NCBI GenBank assembly: GCA_902790175.1
Contig: CADAQZ010000014.1
Span: 1-64,000 of the forward strand
Reading direction: 5' to 3'
Length of the DNA stretch: 64,000 nt
Origin: an uncultured Eubacteriales bacterium
Lineage (GTDB): Bacteria > Bacillota > Clostridia > Christensenellales > Aristaeellaceae
Positions 34,522 through 42,017 of this stretch are shown here, piece by piece (the stretch's first letter is position 1; each line of letters starts with the position of its first letter). A model generated the notes under the pieces. That model was not told where the DNA came from, searched no databases, and worked only from the letters and a program-made list of their open reading frames with translations. A program made the position numbers and the translations under genes.

Positions 34522-35615
34522 GCTTCCCCCATGTAGCGCCGGTTCCCGCGGATTTCGGCCAGGTAGCCGTCGTCGATCCCGGCCTCCTCGAACGTGCCCA
34601 TCTCACTTATCACGTGCTGGGCGGCGTCGATCACCTCGAACGCGATCGGGCAGCCGCTGCCCTCGCCGAGGCGCATGTTCAGCTCCAGCATCGGCGCAAG
34701 CCCCATCTCGCGCATCGCCAGCGCGTAGCCGCGCTCCGCGGAGGCGTGCGAGGGGAACAGGTACGCCGCGCACAGCGGGCTCAGCCGCACCGCGCAAAGC
34801 GCCGCCACCGCGCTGATGAAGCCGTCGATCACCGCCGGCAGCCGCAGCGACGCCGCGCCGATGAATGCGCCGCACATCGCCGCGAGGTCCAGCCCGCCGA
34901 CCTTTGAAAGCGCGTCCACGGGGTCATTTGGGTCGGGCTTCAGGCGGGCCAGCGCCTCGTCGATCACGTCCAGTTTCTTTTGAAGCCCCGCGTCCGTGAG
35001 CCCCGCGCCCCGGCTGGCGGTCTCGCGCGCGGGCAGCCCCAGCAGCGCCGAGAGCACCGCGGCGGAGGTCGTGGTGTTGCCGATGCCCATCTCGCCCACG
35101 CCGAGGATATCCACGCCGCCCTCGCGGGCGCGCCGCGCGGCCTCGACGCCGACCTCGATCGCCCGCAGCGCGTCCTCGCGCGCCATCGCGGGCCTATCTG
35201 CGAAACTGCGCGTGCCGCGGGAGATCTTCCGGTTAACAACGCCCGGCGCGTCGATGTCCGCGTCCACGCCCACGTCGATCACTTCCAGCTGCGCGCGAAA
35301 GTGCTTTGCCAGCACTGCCGCGCCGGTCAGCCCGCGGGAAAGGTTCAGCGTCTGATGGAGCGTGACGCTCGAGGGGCAGCTGCTGACGCCCTCCCTGACG
35401 ATGCCGTTGTCCGCCGCGAACACCAGCAGTCGCCGCTTCTCCATGCGGCTTCCGACCTGGCCGGTTATGCCCGCCAGCTTCACACTGATGTCCTCCAGCG
35501 CCCCCAGGCTGTGGGGCGGCTTGGCGAGGCGCGCCTGTCGGGTGCGCGCGGCCTCCATGGCGGCGGCGTCCGGTTCGCGAATGGCCCCTAGGACCTCGAG
35601 AAGATGCTGTTCCAT
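34518..35615 (-). CDS. cobT: Nicotinate-nucleotide--dimethylbenzimidazole phosphoribosyltransferase
   Basis: A 365-residue enzyme that makes alpha-ribazole phosphate, activating the lower base of cobalamin. Motifs: KPPHSLGALEDISVKLAGITG, LVFAADNGIVREGVSSCPSSVT, VDVGVDADID, LGVGEMGIGNTTTSAAVLSAL, and the catalytic C-terminal region MLELNMRLGEGSGCPIAFEVIDAA, whose Glu is the base. Length is usual. Its first 28 bases overlap the end of the NlpC/P60 gene and its last four overlap cobU. It begins the visible lower-ligand operon; no B12 riboswitch was recognised in front. Confidence 0.95.
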   Translation of the reverse strand: MEQHLLEVLGAIREPDAAAMEAARTRQARLAKPPHSLGALEDISVKLAGITGQVGSRMEKRRLLVFAADNGIVREGVSSCPSSVTLHQTLNLSRGLTGAAVLAKHFRAQLEVIDVGVDADIDAPGVVNRKISRGTRSFADRPAMAREDALRAIEVGVEAARRAREGGVDILGVGEMGIGNTTTSAAVLSALLGLPARETASRGAGLTDAGLQKKLDVIDEALARLKPDPNDPVDALSKVGGLDLAAMCGAFIGAASLRLPAVIDGFISAVAALCAVRLSPLCAAYLFPSHASAERGYALAMREMGLAPMLELNMRLGEGSGCPIAFEVIDAAQHVISEMGTFEEAGIDDGYLAEIRGNRRYMGEA

Positions 35616-36355
35616 AGCGATGCGACCTTGCCCTTCACGACCTCGAATTTGCCGGGGATGTCAAGCCTTTCAAACCACGCGCGCACCGGCGCGAGGCGTC
35701 CGGGGATGTCGAGCCTTTCAAACCACGCGCGCACGGGCGCGAGGCGTCCGGGGATGTCGAGCCCCTCGATCCACTTGCGCACCGGCTCCAGCTTTTCGGG
35801 AATGCCCGTGCCTTCAAACCACGCCGATATCTGCGCCCCGGTGGGCAGGTAGTAGTAGGGCTGGGCGTAGCGCCGCGCGCCGGTGAAGCGCTCGAGGTAG
35901 AAGTCATCTAGAACGCTGATCTTCACCTCGCCGGTGGACGAGGCGTGCACGAACCGGTTGCCGCCGATGTAAAAGCCCATGTGGTCGCTGGGGTCGCTGT
36001 CGCGCACGGTGTCGAAGCACACCACGTCGCCTGCCAGCAGGTCGCGCGGGTTTTTGATCAACTCATAGCGCTCGTCGGTGCCGATGAGGGCCGCGGCGTG
36101 CACGGGAAACTCGAAGCCCTCCGGTTCCAAACAGTACATCACCAGCCCGCTGCAGTCGAACTGATCCGGCCCCACGGCCCCCAGCACGTAGGGCTTGCCG
36201 AGGTGCTCCAGCGCCCGCAGCACCACCACCTCGCCCTGCGTGTAGCCGGAGCAGGTGAGCGCGATCAGCATCAGGCACAGCCACAGCGCGACGGTCTGGA
36301 TCAGGAAGAACCGGGCCTTGCGATGGGGCCTGAATCGAGGGCGTCGACGGGACAT
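35588..36355 (-). CDS. NlpC/P60 peptidase with tandem 16-residue repeats
   Basis: A 255-residue cell-wall endopeptidase. An N-terminal hydrophobic segment (about 15-38) acts as signal peptide or anchor. The catalytic domain (about 45-165) has Cys in GPDQFDCSGLVMYC and His in DPSDHMGFYIGGNRFVHAS. The C-terminus consists of 16-residue units (GRLAPVRAWFERLDIP), about five of them, with two central copies nearly identical in DNA (48-base unit). These form amphipathic helices of unknown purpose. The frame ends 28 bases inside cobT, an odd link to cobalamin genes. A palindrome GGGCGCC/GGCGCCC (36389-36407) precedes it. Confidence 0.88.
   Translation of the reverse strand: MSRRRPRFRPHRKARFFLIQTVALWLCLMLIALTCSGYTQGEVVVLRALEHLGKPYVLGAVGPDQFDCSGLVMYCLEPEGFEFPVHAAALIGTDERYELIKNPRDLLAGDVVCFDTVRDSDPSDHMGFYIGGNRFVHASSTGEVKISVLDDFYLERFTGARRYAQPYYYLPTGAQISAWFEGTGIPEKLEPVRKWIEGLDIPGRLAPVRAWFERLDIPGRLAPVRAWFERLDIPGKFEVVKGKVASLWNSIFSRS
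35657..35800. repeat. 48-base in-frame tandem repeats
   Basis: Two nearly identical copies (35657-35704 and 35705-35752) and a diverged third (35753-35800) encode the 16-residue units of the NlpC/P60 protein. Confidence 0.9.
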
Positions 36356-36407
36356 GGAGCGTTTTCCTCCGTTATCTTTGGTGAGGGCGGGCGCCGCATC
36401 GGCGCCC

Positions 36408-37091
36408 CTATGGGGTGTCCTGGGTGTCCGGCGCGAGGTCTGCCATCCGTGCGATCAGGAAGTGGATGGCCTTTCCCTGCCCGGCGTAGAGTCGCTCGTG
36501 CTCGGAGACGTAGTTCGGCTCAAACCCCGAGGCGTGCAGATCGTCGGTCAGGTAGATGATCTCAAACCCACTCTCGCCGAAGTAGCGCTTCGACGCGGTG
36601 AACAGCGCGTCGTTGTCGGTCTTGAACCAGATCTCGCCGCCGGGCTTTAAGAACGCCCGGTACTGCATCAGCTGCCTCGGGTGAGTCAGGCGGCGCTTGT
36701 GGTGCTTGGCGCGCTCGTCCCAGGGGTTCGGGAAGCTGATGTAGATGCGCTCGACGCCGTCCTCGGGCGCGAACGTGTCGTGGATGCGCGTCGCGTCCAC
36801 GGCGCTGAACAGCAAATTTGTCGGCGGCTGCTCGCCGTAGGCGGCGCTCGCGTTCTTCACCGCCACCGCTAGCACGTGGCGCACCTCGTCCACGGCGATG
36901 AAGTTGACGCCGGGGTTTTCAAACGCCATCTGCGCGGTGGAGACGCCCTTGCCACAGCCGATTTCGAGCATCACCGGCTGCTGTTTTACGAACAGTGACG
37001 GCCACTGGCCCCGGTGCGTCGAGGGCTTTTCAACGAAGAAGGGGCAGGCCGCCAGCGCGGGCTCGGTCCAGGCCTTTCTGCGAATGCGCAT
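36408..37091 (-). CDS. trmB: tRNA (guanine46-N7)-methyltransferase
   Basis: A 227-residue SAM-dependent enzyme that makes m7G46 in the tRNA variable loop. Motifs: VMLEIGCGKGVSTAQMA (SAM site), FIAVDEVRHVLAVAVKNA, ERIYISFPNPWDERAKHHKRRLTHP (catalytic Asp and substrate loop), LKPGGEIWFKTDN. Length is normal. It is three bases after a small membrane-protein gene and upstream of the NlpC/P60 gene, with a palindrome between. Confidence 0.95.
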   Translation of the reverse strand: MRIRRKAWTEPALAACPFFVEKPSTHRGQWPSLFVKQQPVMLEIGCGKGVSTAQMAFENPGVNFIAVDEVRHVLAVAVKNASAAYGEQPPTNLLFSAVDATRIHDTFAPEDGVERIYISFPNPWDERAKHHKRRLTHPRQLMQYRAFLKPGGEIWFKTDNDALFTASKRYFGESGFEIIYLTDDLHASGFEPNYVSEHERLYAGQGKAIHFLIARMADLAPDTQDTP

Positions 37092-37094
37092 GGG

Positions 37095-37331
37095 TCAGGG
37101 CTCCTTGGCCTCGGCTTCGGCGTCGGCCTTCGCGGCCTCCTCCTTGCGCCGGGTGACGGTGCGCATCCAGTACAGCAGCCCGATGCCGCCCAGCGTGGAC
37201 ACCACCCACAGGATCGACGCCAGCCGCACGTTCCCGGCCAGCATCGCGATCAGGCCCGCGACGTAGAGCGCCACCAGCACCAGCGCCACAATGGCCCGCA
37301 GCCTGCGCAGCATCGCCGTCTGTCTCTCCAT
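37095..37331 (-). CDS. Small two-helix membrane protein
   Basis: A 78-residue protein, family not recognised. Two transmembrane helices (about 10-31, IVALVLVALYVAGLIAML; 36-54, LASILWVVSTLGGIGLLYW) are followed by a basic then acidic tail (RTVTRRKEEAAKADAEAEAKEP). The ATG at 37331 follows GGAGGG by about seven bases. It ends three bases before trmB starts, so the two are one unit. Confidence 0.7.
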   Translation of the reverse strand: MERQTAMLRRLRAIVALVLVALYVAGLIAMLAGNVRLASILWVVSTLGGIGLLYWMRTVTRRKEEAAKADAEAEAKEP

Positions 37332-37448
37332 GCCTATCCCTCCGTATAAACCATTAACATTACAATATTCGCCGAAAATCATCGTTTGTCCTGCCGAAAG
37401 GGGGCTGGAGGAGAAAATAATTTGCGGGAGGATGCGTGCTTTCCGCGG

Positions 37449-37477
37449 TTGAACTTTTCCGCAAAACGCGCTATACT
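37449..37477 (+). promoter_or_regulatory. Promoter of 99-residue gene
   Basis: TTGAAC (37449-37454), 17 bases, TATACT (37472-37477). It lies inside the longer open frame and so fixes the downstream start. Confidence 0.75.
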
Positions 37478-37504
37478 GTTTGCATCGACGAGGAGGGATG
37501 CGCG

Positions 37505-37804
37505 ATGCGGCCGATCGATGAGATCACGAGGGTCTGCGGCGAGGCGCTGGCGGCGATGGACGCGCTGGCGGCGGAGATGGACGATCCGATCGCGGAGGAC
37601 CTGGAGGACATGAACGCGGAGCTCGAGGACGCGCTCATGCTGCTCGGCGAGTTCAGGCCCGGCGACGACGCGGACGAGCTCGCGGACGCGCTGGAGGACG
37701 TGCGGGCCCTGGCCGGGGACTACCGCGCCCTGACCGCGAAAGTGCCCGCCCTGGCGCCGCTTTGCGACCGGCTGGAAAGGGCGCTGGGCGGCGCGGGCGA
37801 CTGA
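37505..37804 (+). CDS. Small acidic helical protein
   Basis: A 99-residue protein, unknown. It is almost entirely predicted helix, with acidic heptad-like segments (EALAAMDALAAEMDDPIAED, ELEDALMLLGEF, DELADALEDVRALAGDYRAL), suggesting a coiled coil. No signal or membrane segment. The start at 37505 follows GGAGGG and a clear promoter. Followed closely by a membrane-protein gene that has its own promoter overlapping this gene's 3' end. Confidence 0.68.
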   Translation: MRPIDEITRVCGEALAAMDALAAEMDDPIAEDLEDMNAELEDALMLLGEFRPGDDADELADALEDVRALAGDYRALTAKVPALAPLCDRLERALGGAGD

Positions 37805-37809
37805 CCCGC

Positions 37810-37838
37810 TTGCCATTTTTCGCCCGATGGTCTATAAT
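37810..37838 (+). promoter_or_regulatory. Promoter of 191-residue membrane protein gene
   Basis: TTGCCA (37810-37815), 17 bases, perfect TATAAT (37833-37838). Confidence 0.8.
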
Positions 37839-37866
37839 AGGCTTATCACTTTACGGAGGACGATCT

Positions 37867-38442
37867 ATGAAGCGTTTTCGGCCCCACTGCGCGGGCTACA
37901 TCGTGCTGTACGTGCTCACGCTCATCAGCGCCATTGACGCGGGCTACACCCTCTATCGCCAGATCCACGGCATCCAGGACGCGATGGCGCAGTTCTCATT
38001 CTTCGCCTACATCGTGCTGGCGATGGCGCTTTTTTACGTGTGGATGTATGGGCGCAGCCAGGTGTGCTTCGACGGCAAGCGCGTGCGCGTGGCGTTCCCG
38101 GCGTCCGTGAGGCCCAAGGAGGGCGAGGGCCGCGCGATGTTCCTGTTCCGCCAGGGCGACACCGACCTGCGCTTCATCGACAAGACGATCCGCCTGGATA
38201 CCATCACTCGCTACGCCTACGTGGAGGACCTCGGCTACGAGCGCATCGACGCCAGCCAGGCCGGCGATAAGAACAAGCTGTTCCCCGTGCACGAGGTGGC
38301 GATCATCACCAACGAGAACAAGCGCTACCACATGAACGCCGCCATCTACAGCGCCAAGCAGCGCCGGGAGATCTTCGAGTTGATCCGCCAGGGCAGCGGC
38401 GTCGAGCCGGAAGGAAAGCTCAAGGAAGAGCTGAGAGCTTAG
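37867..38442 (+). CDS. Two-helix membrane protein with C-terminal soluble domain
   Basis: A 191-residue protein, unknown. Two transmembrane helices (about 8-28, AGYIVLYVLTLISAIDAGYTL; 40-60, FFAYIVLAMALFYVWMYG) precede a soluble domain of about 125 residues with alternating strands (SQVCFDGKRVRVAF, DLRFIDKTIRLDTITRYAYVEDLG, HEVAIITNENKRYHMNAAI) and a final helix, reminiscent of the PH-like domains of small membrane proteins. ATG at 37867 is eight bases after GGAGG. Its stop TAG (38440-38442) overlaps the first unit of a heptamer array. Confidence 0.72.
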   Translation: MKRFRPHCAGYIVLYVLTLISAIDAGYTLYRQIHGIQDAMAQFSFFAYIVLAMALFYVWMYGRSQVCFDGKRVRVAFPASVRPKEGEGRAMFLFRQGDTDLRFIDKTIRLDTITRYAYVEDLGYERIDASQAGDKNKLFPVHEVAIITNENKRYHMNAAIYSAKQRREIFELIRQGSGVEPEGKLKEELRA

Positions 38443-38524
38443 AGTGGAGAGTGAAGAGTGGAGAGTGGAGAGTGAAGAGTGGAGAGTGGAGAGTGAAGAG
38501 TGGAGAGTGGAGAGTGAAGTAAGT
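38441..38524 (+). repeat. AGAGTGG/AGAGTGA tandem 7-mer array
   Basis: Twelve heptamers with a 21-base higher period (GG, GA, GG repeated), starting in the stop codon of the membrane-protein gene. It is followed by GTAGGGGCGGCGATGCGCCGCCC and AGTTAGGAGTTAGGAGTTGATGG, parts also seen at 7218 and 19882. The gap to 38671 holds no gene. Confidence 0.95.
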
Positions 38525-38621
38525 CTTCTTCCGTAGGGGCGGCGATGCGCCGCCCGCCCATGCAAAGAGTTAGGAGTTAGGAGTTGATGGCCCCTGCGCC
38601 CGCCCTTCTCCTCGCCCACCT

Positions 38622-38656
38622 AAAAACAGGGAGGCCGCGCACGTGTGCGGCCTCCC
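38622..38656 (-). terminator. leuS terminator
   Basis: Ten perfect pairs (38629-38638 with 38647-38656), eight-base loop, followed on the minus strand by TGTTTTTA. Confidence 0.85.
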
Positions 38657-38671
38657 ATCTTTGTCTATCGG

Positions 38672-40981
38672 TTATCCAACCACGATATTCACCAGCCTGC
38701 CGGGGACGAAGATCAGCTTCCTTACGGTCTTGTCGCCGATCAGCTTCTTCACTTCATCCAGCGCCAGGAAGTAGTCGTTCGCGTCGTCGCGGCCCAGGTC
38801 GGCGGGCACGTCCATGCGCCCGCGCAGCTTGCCGTTCACCTGCAGGGCTACCTCCACGGTGTCCTTCACCAGCGCGGCCTCGTCGTACTTCGGCCACGCG
38901 GCGTACATCAGATCGCCCTCGGACAGCTTGCACAGCTGGTTGATCTCCTCGGTGATGTGCGGCGCGACGGGATTGAGCAGCTTCACCAGCGCCAGCAGCT
39001 CGGCTTTCGAGACGCTGCCCTTGGCGTAGAGCGCGTTCACCAGCGTCATCATCGCGGCGATGGCGGTGTTGTACTTCATCTTCTCGTAGTCCTCAGACAC
39101 CTTCTTGATGCAGGAGTGCACGTCGAAGGCCATGTCCGCGCGGATGCCTTCGTCGTCCGTCAGCATCTCCATCAGACGCCACACGCGGTCCAGGAAGCGC
39201 TTGCAGCCCTTCACGGAGTCGTCGTTCCAGGGCGCGGCGGCGGTGTAGTCGCCCATGAAAAGCACGTACAGCCGAAGCGTATCCGCGCCGTAGAGGCTCA
39301 CGATGTCCAGCGGGTCGACGACGTTGCCCTTGCTCTTACTCATCTTCTCGCCGTCGCTGCCCAGGATCAGGCCCTGATAGCTGCGCTTGGCGTAGGGCTC
39401 GGGAGTGTTTACCTCGCCGATGTCGTAGAGGAACCGGTGCCAGAAGCGGCTGTACAGCAGATGGCGCGTCACGTGCTCCATGCCGCCGTTGTACCAGTCC
39501 ACGGGCATCCAGTACTTCATCTCGTCCATGGACGCGAAGGCCTGGTCGTTGTGCGGATCCACGAAGCGCAGGAAGTACCAGCTGGAGCCGGCCCACTGCG
39601 GCATGGTGTCGGTCTCGCGCCTGGCGGGGCCGCCGCACTTGGGGCAGGTGCAGTTCACGAAGCTGTCGATGCGCGCCAGCGGGCTCTGGCCGTCCTGGCC
39701 GGGCTCAAAGTTCTCCACGTCCGGCAGCGTCAGCGGCAGCTGGTCGTAGGGCACGCCCACGGTGCCGCACTTCGGGCAGTGGATCAGCGGGATGGGCTCG
39801 CCCCAGTACCTCTGGCGGTTGAAGGCCCAGTCCTTCATCTTGTACTGGACGCCCTTTTTGCCGATGCCCTTCTTCTCCAGGAAGTCCAGCATGGCCTGGA
39901 TGGAGTCCTTCTTGTTGTCGTAGGTGTTCAGGAACTCGGAGTTGACCATCTTGCCGTCGCCGGTGTAGGCTTCCTTTTCGATGTCGCCGCCCTCGATGAC
40001 CTCGATGATGTCCACGCCGAACTTTTTGGCGAACTCCCAGTCGCGCTGGTCGTGCGCGGGCACGGCCATGATCGCGCCGGTGCCGTAGCCCATCATCACG
40101 TAGTCCGCGATGAAGATCGGGATCTTCTTGCCGTTGACGGGGTTGATGGCCTCCAGGCCCTCCAGCTTCACGCCGGTCTTGTCCTTTTGCAGCTGGGTGC
40201 GCTCAAACTCGGTCTTGCGGGCGCACTGCTCGCGATAGTCCTCGACCTGATTCCAGTTCGTCACGCGGTCCTTGTACTTGTCCAGCAGCGGGTGCTCCGG
40301 GGCCATGACCATGAACGTCACGCCGAAGAGCGTGTCCGGGCGGGTGGTGTAGATCTCCAGCTTCTCCTGCACGCCGTCCAGCGCAAAATCGACAAACGCG
40401 CCGGTGGAGCGGCCGATCCACGTCACCTGCTGCTGTTTGATGCTCTCGGGGTAGTCGACGGTGTCCAGGCCCTCCAGCAGCTTGTCGGCGTACTGGGTGA
40501 TGCGCAGATACCACACGTCCTTGGGCAGCTGCACCACGTCGCTGTGGCACACGTCGCACTTGCCGCCCTGGCTGTCCTCGTTGGAGAGCACCACCTTGCA
40601 GTGGGGGCAGTAGTTCACCAGCGTCTTGGCGCGGAACACCAGGCCGTGCTCGAACAGCTTGAGGAAGATCCACTGGGTCCACTTGTGGGTGTTGGTCTTG
40701 ATGGCGTAGTTTTCCGCCGGCAGGCCGAACGAGTCAAAACCCATCGGGAACAGCACGTTGTAGCCCTCCATGCGGCGCTTGCGGGCGACGACCTCCAGGC
40801 CGGAATAGGCCTTGATGTGGCCCACGTGCATGCCCGCGCCGGAGGGGTAGGGGAACTCCACCAGGCCGTAGAATTTCGGCTTGTCGTGGCTGGCGGACGC
40901 CTCGAAGGCGTGGGTCTCGTCCCAGTGCTTCTGCCACTTGTTTTCGATGCTTTGGGGGTTGTAGGCGGGAATGTTGTTCAT
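38672..40981 (-). CDS. leuS: Leucyl-tRNA synthetase
   Basis: A 769-residue class I synthetase that charges tRNA-Leu. HIGH-type motif is FPYPSGAGMHVGHIKAYS; zinc-type CPHC..CDVC is at about 140-165; the CP1 editing domain has TTRPDTLFG and GYGTGAIMAVPAHDQRD; a second CPKCG pair, WYNGGMEHVTRHLLYSRFW and the KMSKS loop DGEKMSKSKGNVV follow; the C-terminal domain ends FVPGRLVNIVVG. It is at the short end for bacterial LeuRS. The start at 40981 begins MNNIPAYNPQSIE and has GAGGTG eight bases upstream. No T-box leader was seen. A GGAATGA array lies between it and secG. Confidence 0.96.
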   Translation of the reverse strand: MNNIPAYNPQSIENKWQKHWDETHAFEASASHDKPKFYGLVEFPYPSGAGMHVGHIKAYSGLEVVARKRRMEGYNVLFPMGFDSFGLPAENYAIKTNTHKWTQWIFLKLFEHGLVFRAKTLVNYCPHCKVVLSNEDSQGGKCDVCHSDVVQLPKDVWYLRITQYADKLLEGLDTVDYPESIKQQQVTWIGRSTGAFVDFALDGVQEKLEIYTTRPDTLFGVTFMVMAPEHPLLDKYKDRVTNWNQVEDYREQCARKTEFERTQLQKDKTGVKLEGLEAINPVNGKKIPIFIADYVMMGYGTGAIMAVPAHDQRDWEFAKKFGVDIIEVIEGGDIEKEAYTGDGKMVNSEFLNTYDNKKDSIQAMLDFLEKKGIGKKGVQYKMKDWAFNRQRYWGEPIPLIHCPKCGTVGVPYDQLPLTLPDVENFEPGQDGQSPLARIDSFVNCTCPKCGGPARRETDTMPQWAGSSWYFLRFVDPHNDQAFASMDEMKYWMPVDWYNGGMEHVTRHLLYSRFWHRFLYDIGEVNTPEPYAKRSYQGLILGSDGEKMSKSKGNVVDPLDIVSLYGADTLRLYVLFMGDYTAAAPWNDDSVKGCKRFLDRVWRLMEMLTDDEGIRADMAFDVHSCIKKVSEDYEKMKYNTAIAAMMTLVNALYAKGSVSKAELLALVKLLNPVAPHITEEINQLCKLSEGDLMYAAWPKYDEAALVKDTVEVALQVNGKLRGRMDVPADLGRDDANDYFLALDEVKKLIGDKTVRKLIFVPGRLVNIVVG

Positions 40982-41011
40982 GCTATGCACCTCGCGCTTA
41001 ATGGTCAATTA

Positions 41012-41039
41012 TGAATGAGGAATGAGGAATGAGGAACGG
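41012..41039 (+). repeat. GGAATGA 7-mer array
   Basis: Four units TGAATGA, GGAATGA, GGAATGA, GGAACGG between secG and leuS. Confidence 0.85.
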
Positions 41040-41053
41040 GGAGGGCTAAACAA

Positions 41054-41084
41054 TCATGACCACCGGCTGGGCCGGTGGTCATGA
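41054..41084 (-). terminator. secG terminator hairpin
   Basis: Fourteen perfect pairs (41054-41067 with 41071-41084), three-base loop; minus-strand tail TTGTTTA. Weak T-run, so read-through to leuS is possible. Confidence 0.65.
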
Positions 41085-41098
41085 CGGCAACGGATCGA

Positions 41099-41638
41099 TC
41101 AGTCGTTCTTGGCTTCCTCGGCGGCCTCTTCGACGGCGGCCTCCGCGCCCTCAGCGGCCTCCTCGACGGCGGCCTCGGCGTTCTCGGCGGTCTCCTCGGC
41201 GGCTTCCTTGACGCCCTCGGTGGCCTCCTCAACGGCGGCCTCGGCGTTCTCGGCGGTCTCCTCTACGGCAGCCTCCGCGCCCTCGACGGCTTCCTTGGCC
41301 TCGGTCTCGGCCTCCTCCACGGCGTTCTCAGCCTGCTCGGCGGCCTCCTCCACGGCCTCGGTGACGCTGGCGGGAGCGGTGCTCTTGGCGCCGGTGTTGT
41401 GGGTGGTGATGATGGTGGCGACGATCGCCAGCACGATGAACACGGCCGCGGCGATCTTGGTGTAGCGCTGCAGGCGGCCTTCCATGCTCTTGGCCTTGTT
41501 CTTGCCGAAGAACGTCTCAGCGCCGCCGCCGATCGCGCCCAGGCCCTGACGCTGGCCCTCCTGCATCAGCACGGTCACGATGAGAACGATGGAAACCAGG
41601 ATCAGTACGATGTCGATGATGATGGAAACAGCGGTCAT
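41099..41638 (-). CDS. secG: SecG translocase subunit with long acidic repeat tail
   Basis: SecG is the small membrane subunit of the SecYEG export channel. Residues 1-75 match the family: two transmembrane helices around the cytosolic LMQEGQRQGLGAIGGGAETFFGKNKAKSMEGRLQR loop, then KIAAAVFIVLAIVATII. The protein is 179 residues, about 100 longer than usual. The extra part is a low-complexity Ala/Glu tail of 11-residue-like units (EEAAEGAEAAV, EETAENAEAAV) with no Arg and few Lys, likely an extended acidic helix on the outer face. The start at 41638 excludes about 32 upstream residues that lack an RBS. Confidence 0.92.
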   Translation of the reverse strand: MTAVSIIIDIVLILVSIVLIVTVLMQEGQRQGLGAIGGGAETFFGKNKAKSMEGRLQRYTKIAAAVFIVLAIVATIITTHNTGAKSTAPASVTEAVEEAAEQAENAVEEAETEAKEAVEGAEAAVEETAENAEAAVEEATEGVKEAAEETAENAEAAVEEAAEGAEAAVEEAAEEAKND

Positions 41639-41742
41639 GGGGTCATCCTCCTTAAGTATCAAACGCAAATCATCCGGGATTATTCCGGCGCGTACCCGCC
41701 CAAAGGGCGCAAAAAGAACACGTCGTTCAAACACACTGGCCT

Positions 41743-41771
41743 ATTATAGCACGGTTCCCCGCAAAACGCAA
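41743..41771 (-). promoter_or_regulatory. Extended -10 promoter of secG
   Basis: Minus strand TTGCGT (41766-41771), 17 bases, TGC-TATAAT (-10 at 41743-41748). Confidence 0.7.
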
Positions 41772-41845
41772 CCGTCTTTTTGCGTAAATCGACGCTTTTT
41801 CACCCTAAATGACGGTTAATTTTGAGAGAGGAGAGAGAAATAAAA

Positions 41846-41980
41846 AGATCCTTTGCTTCACAGGCCTGAGGCACGACTGCGCATTGCTGACGCAAGGCTC
41901 CGCTCAGGATGACAGGTCAGCGGTCGATGCAAAGTTGTCATCCTGAGCGAAGCCGCGAAGCGGCGCAGTCGAAGGATCTT
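41846..41980. repeat. Head-to-head GTCATCCTGAGCG element, copy 1
   Basis: Two outward units: AAGATCC...CGACTGCGC...GGCTCCGCTCAGGATGACAG (41846-41914) and GTTGTCATCCTGAGCG...GCGCAGTCGAAGGATCTT (41934-41980). They are approximate inverted copies. The gap 41772-42017 has no gene. Confidence 0.85.
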
Positions 41981-42017
41981 ATCCTTTCTGCAGGGCAGAC
42001 GGAGGAAGTTTACCCGA

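Noticed and set aside
35616..36407. Cobalamin riboswitch before cobT
   Set aside because: The region is the NlpC/P60 gene, and no B12-box-like sequence was seen.
36386..36412. Terminator after trmB
   Set aside because: Palindrome is good but has no T-run on the minus strand, so it is better seen as a REP-like sequence.
40982..41098. T-box leader before leuS
   Set aside because: Only a hairpin and a heptamer array; no T-box sequence. The same holds for trpS.
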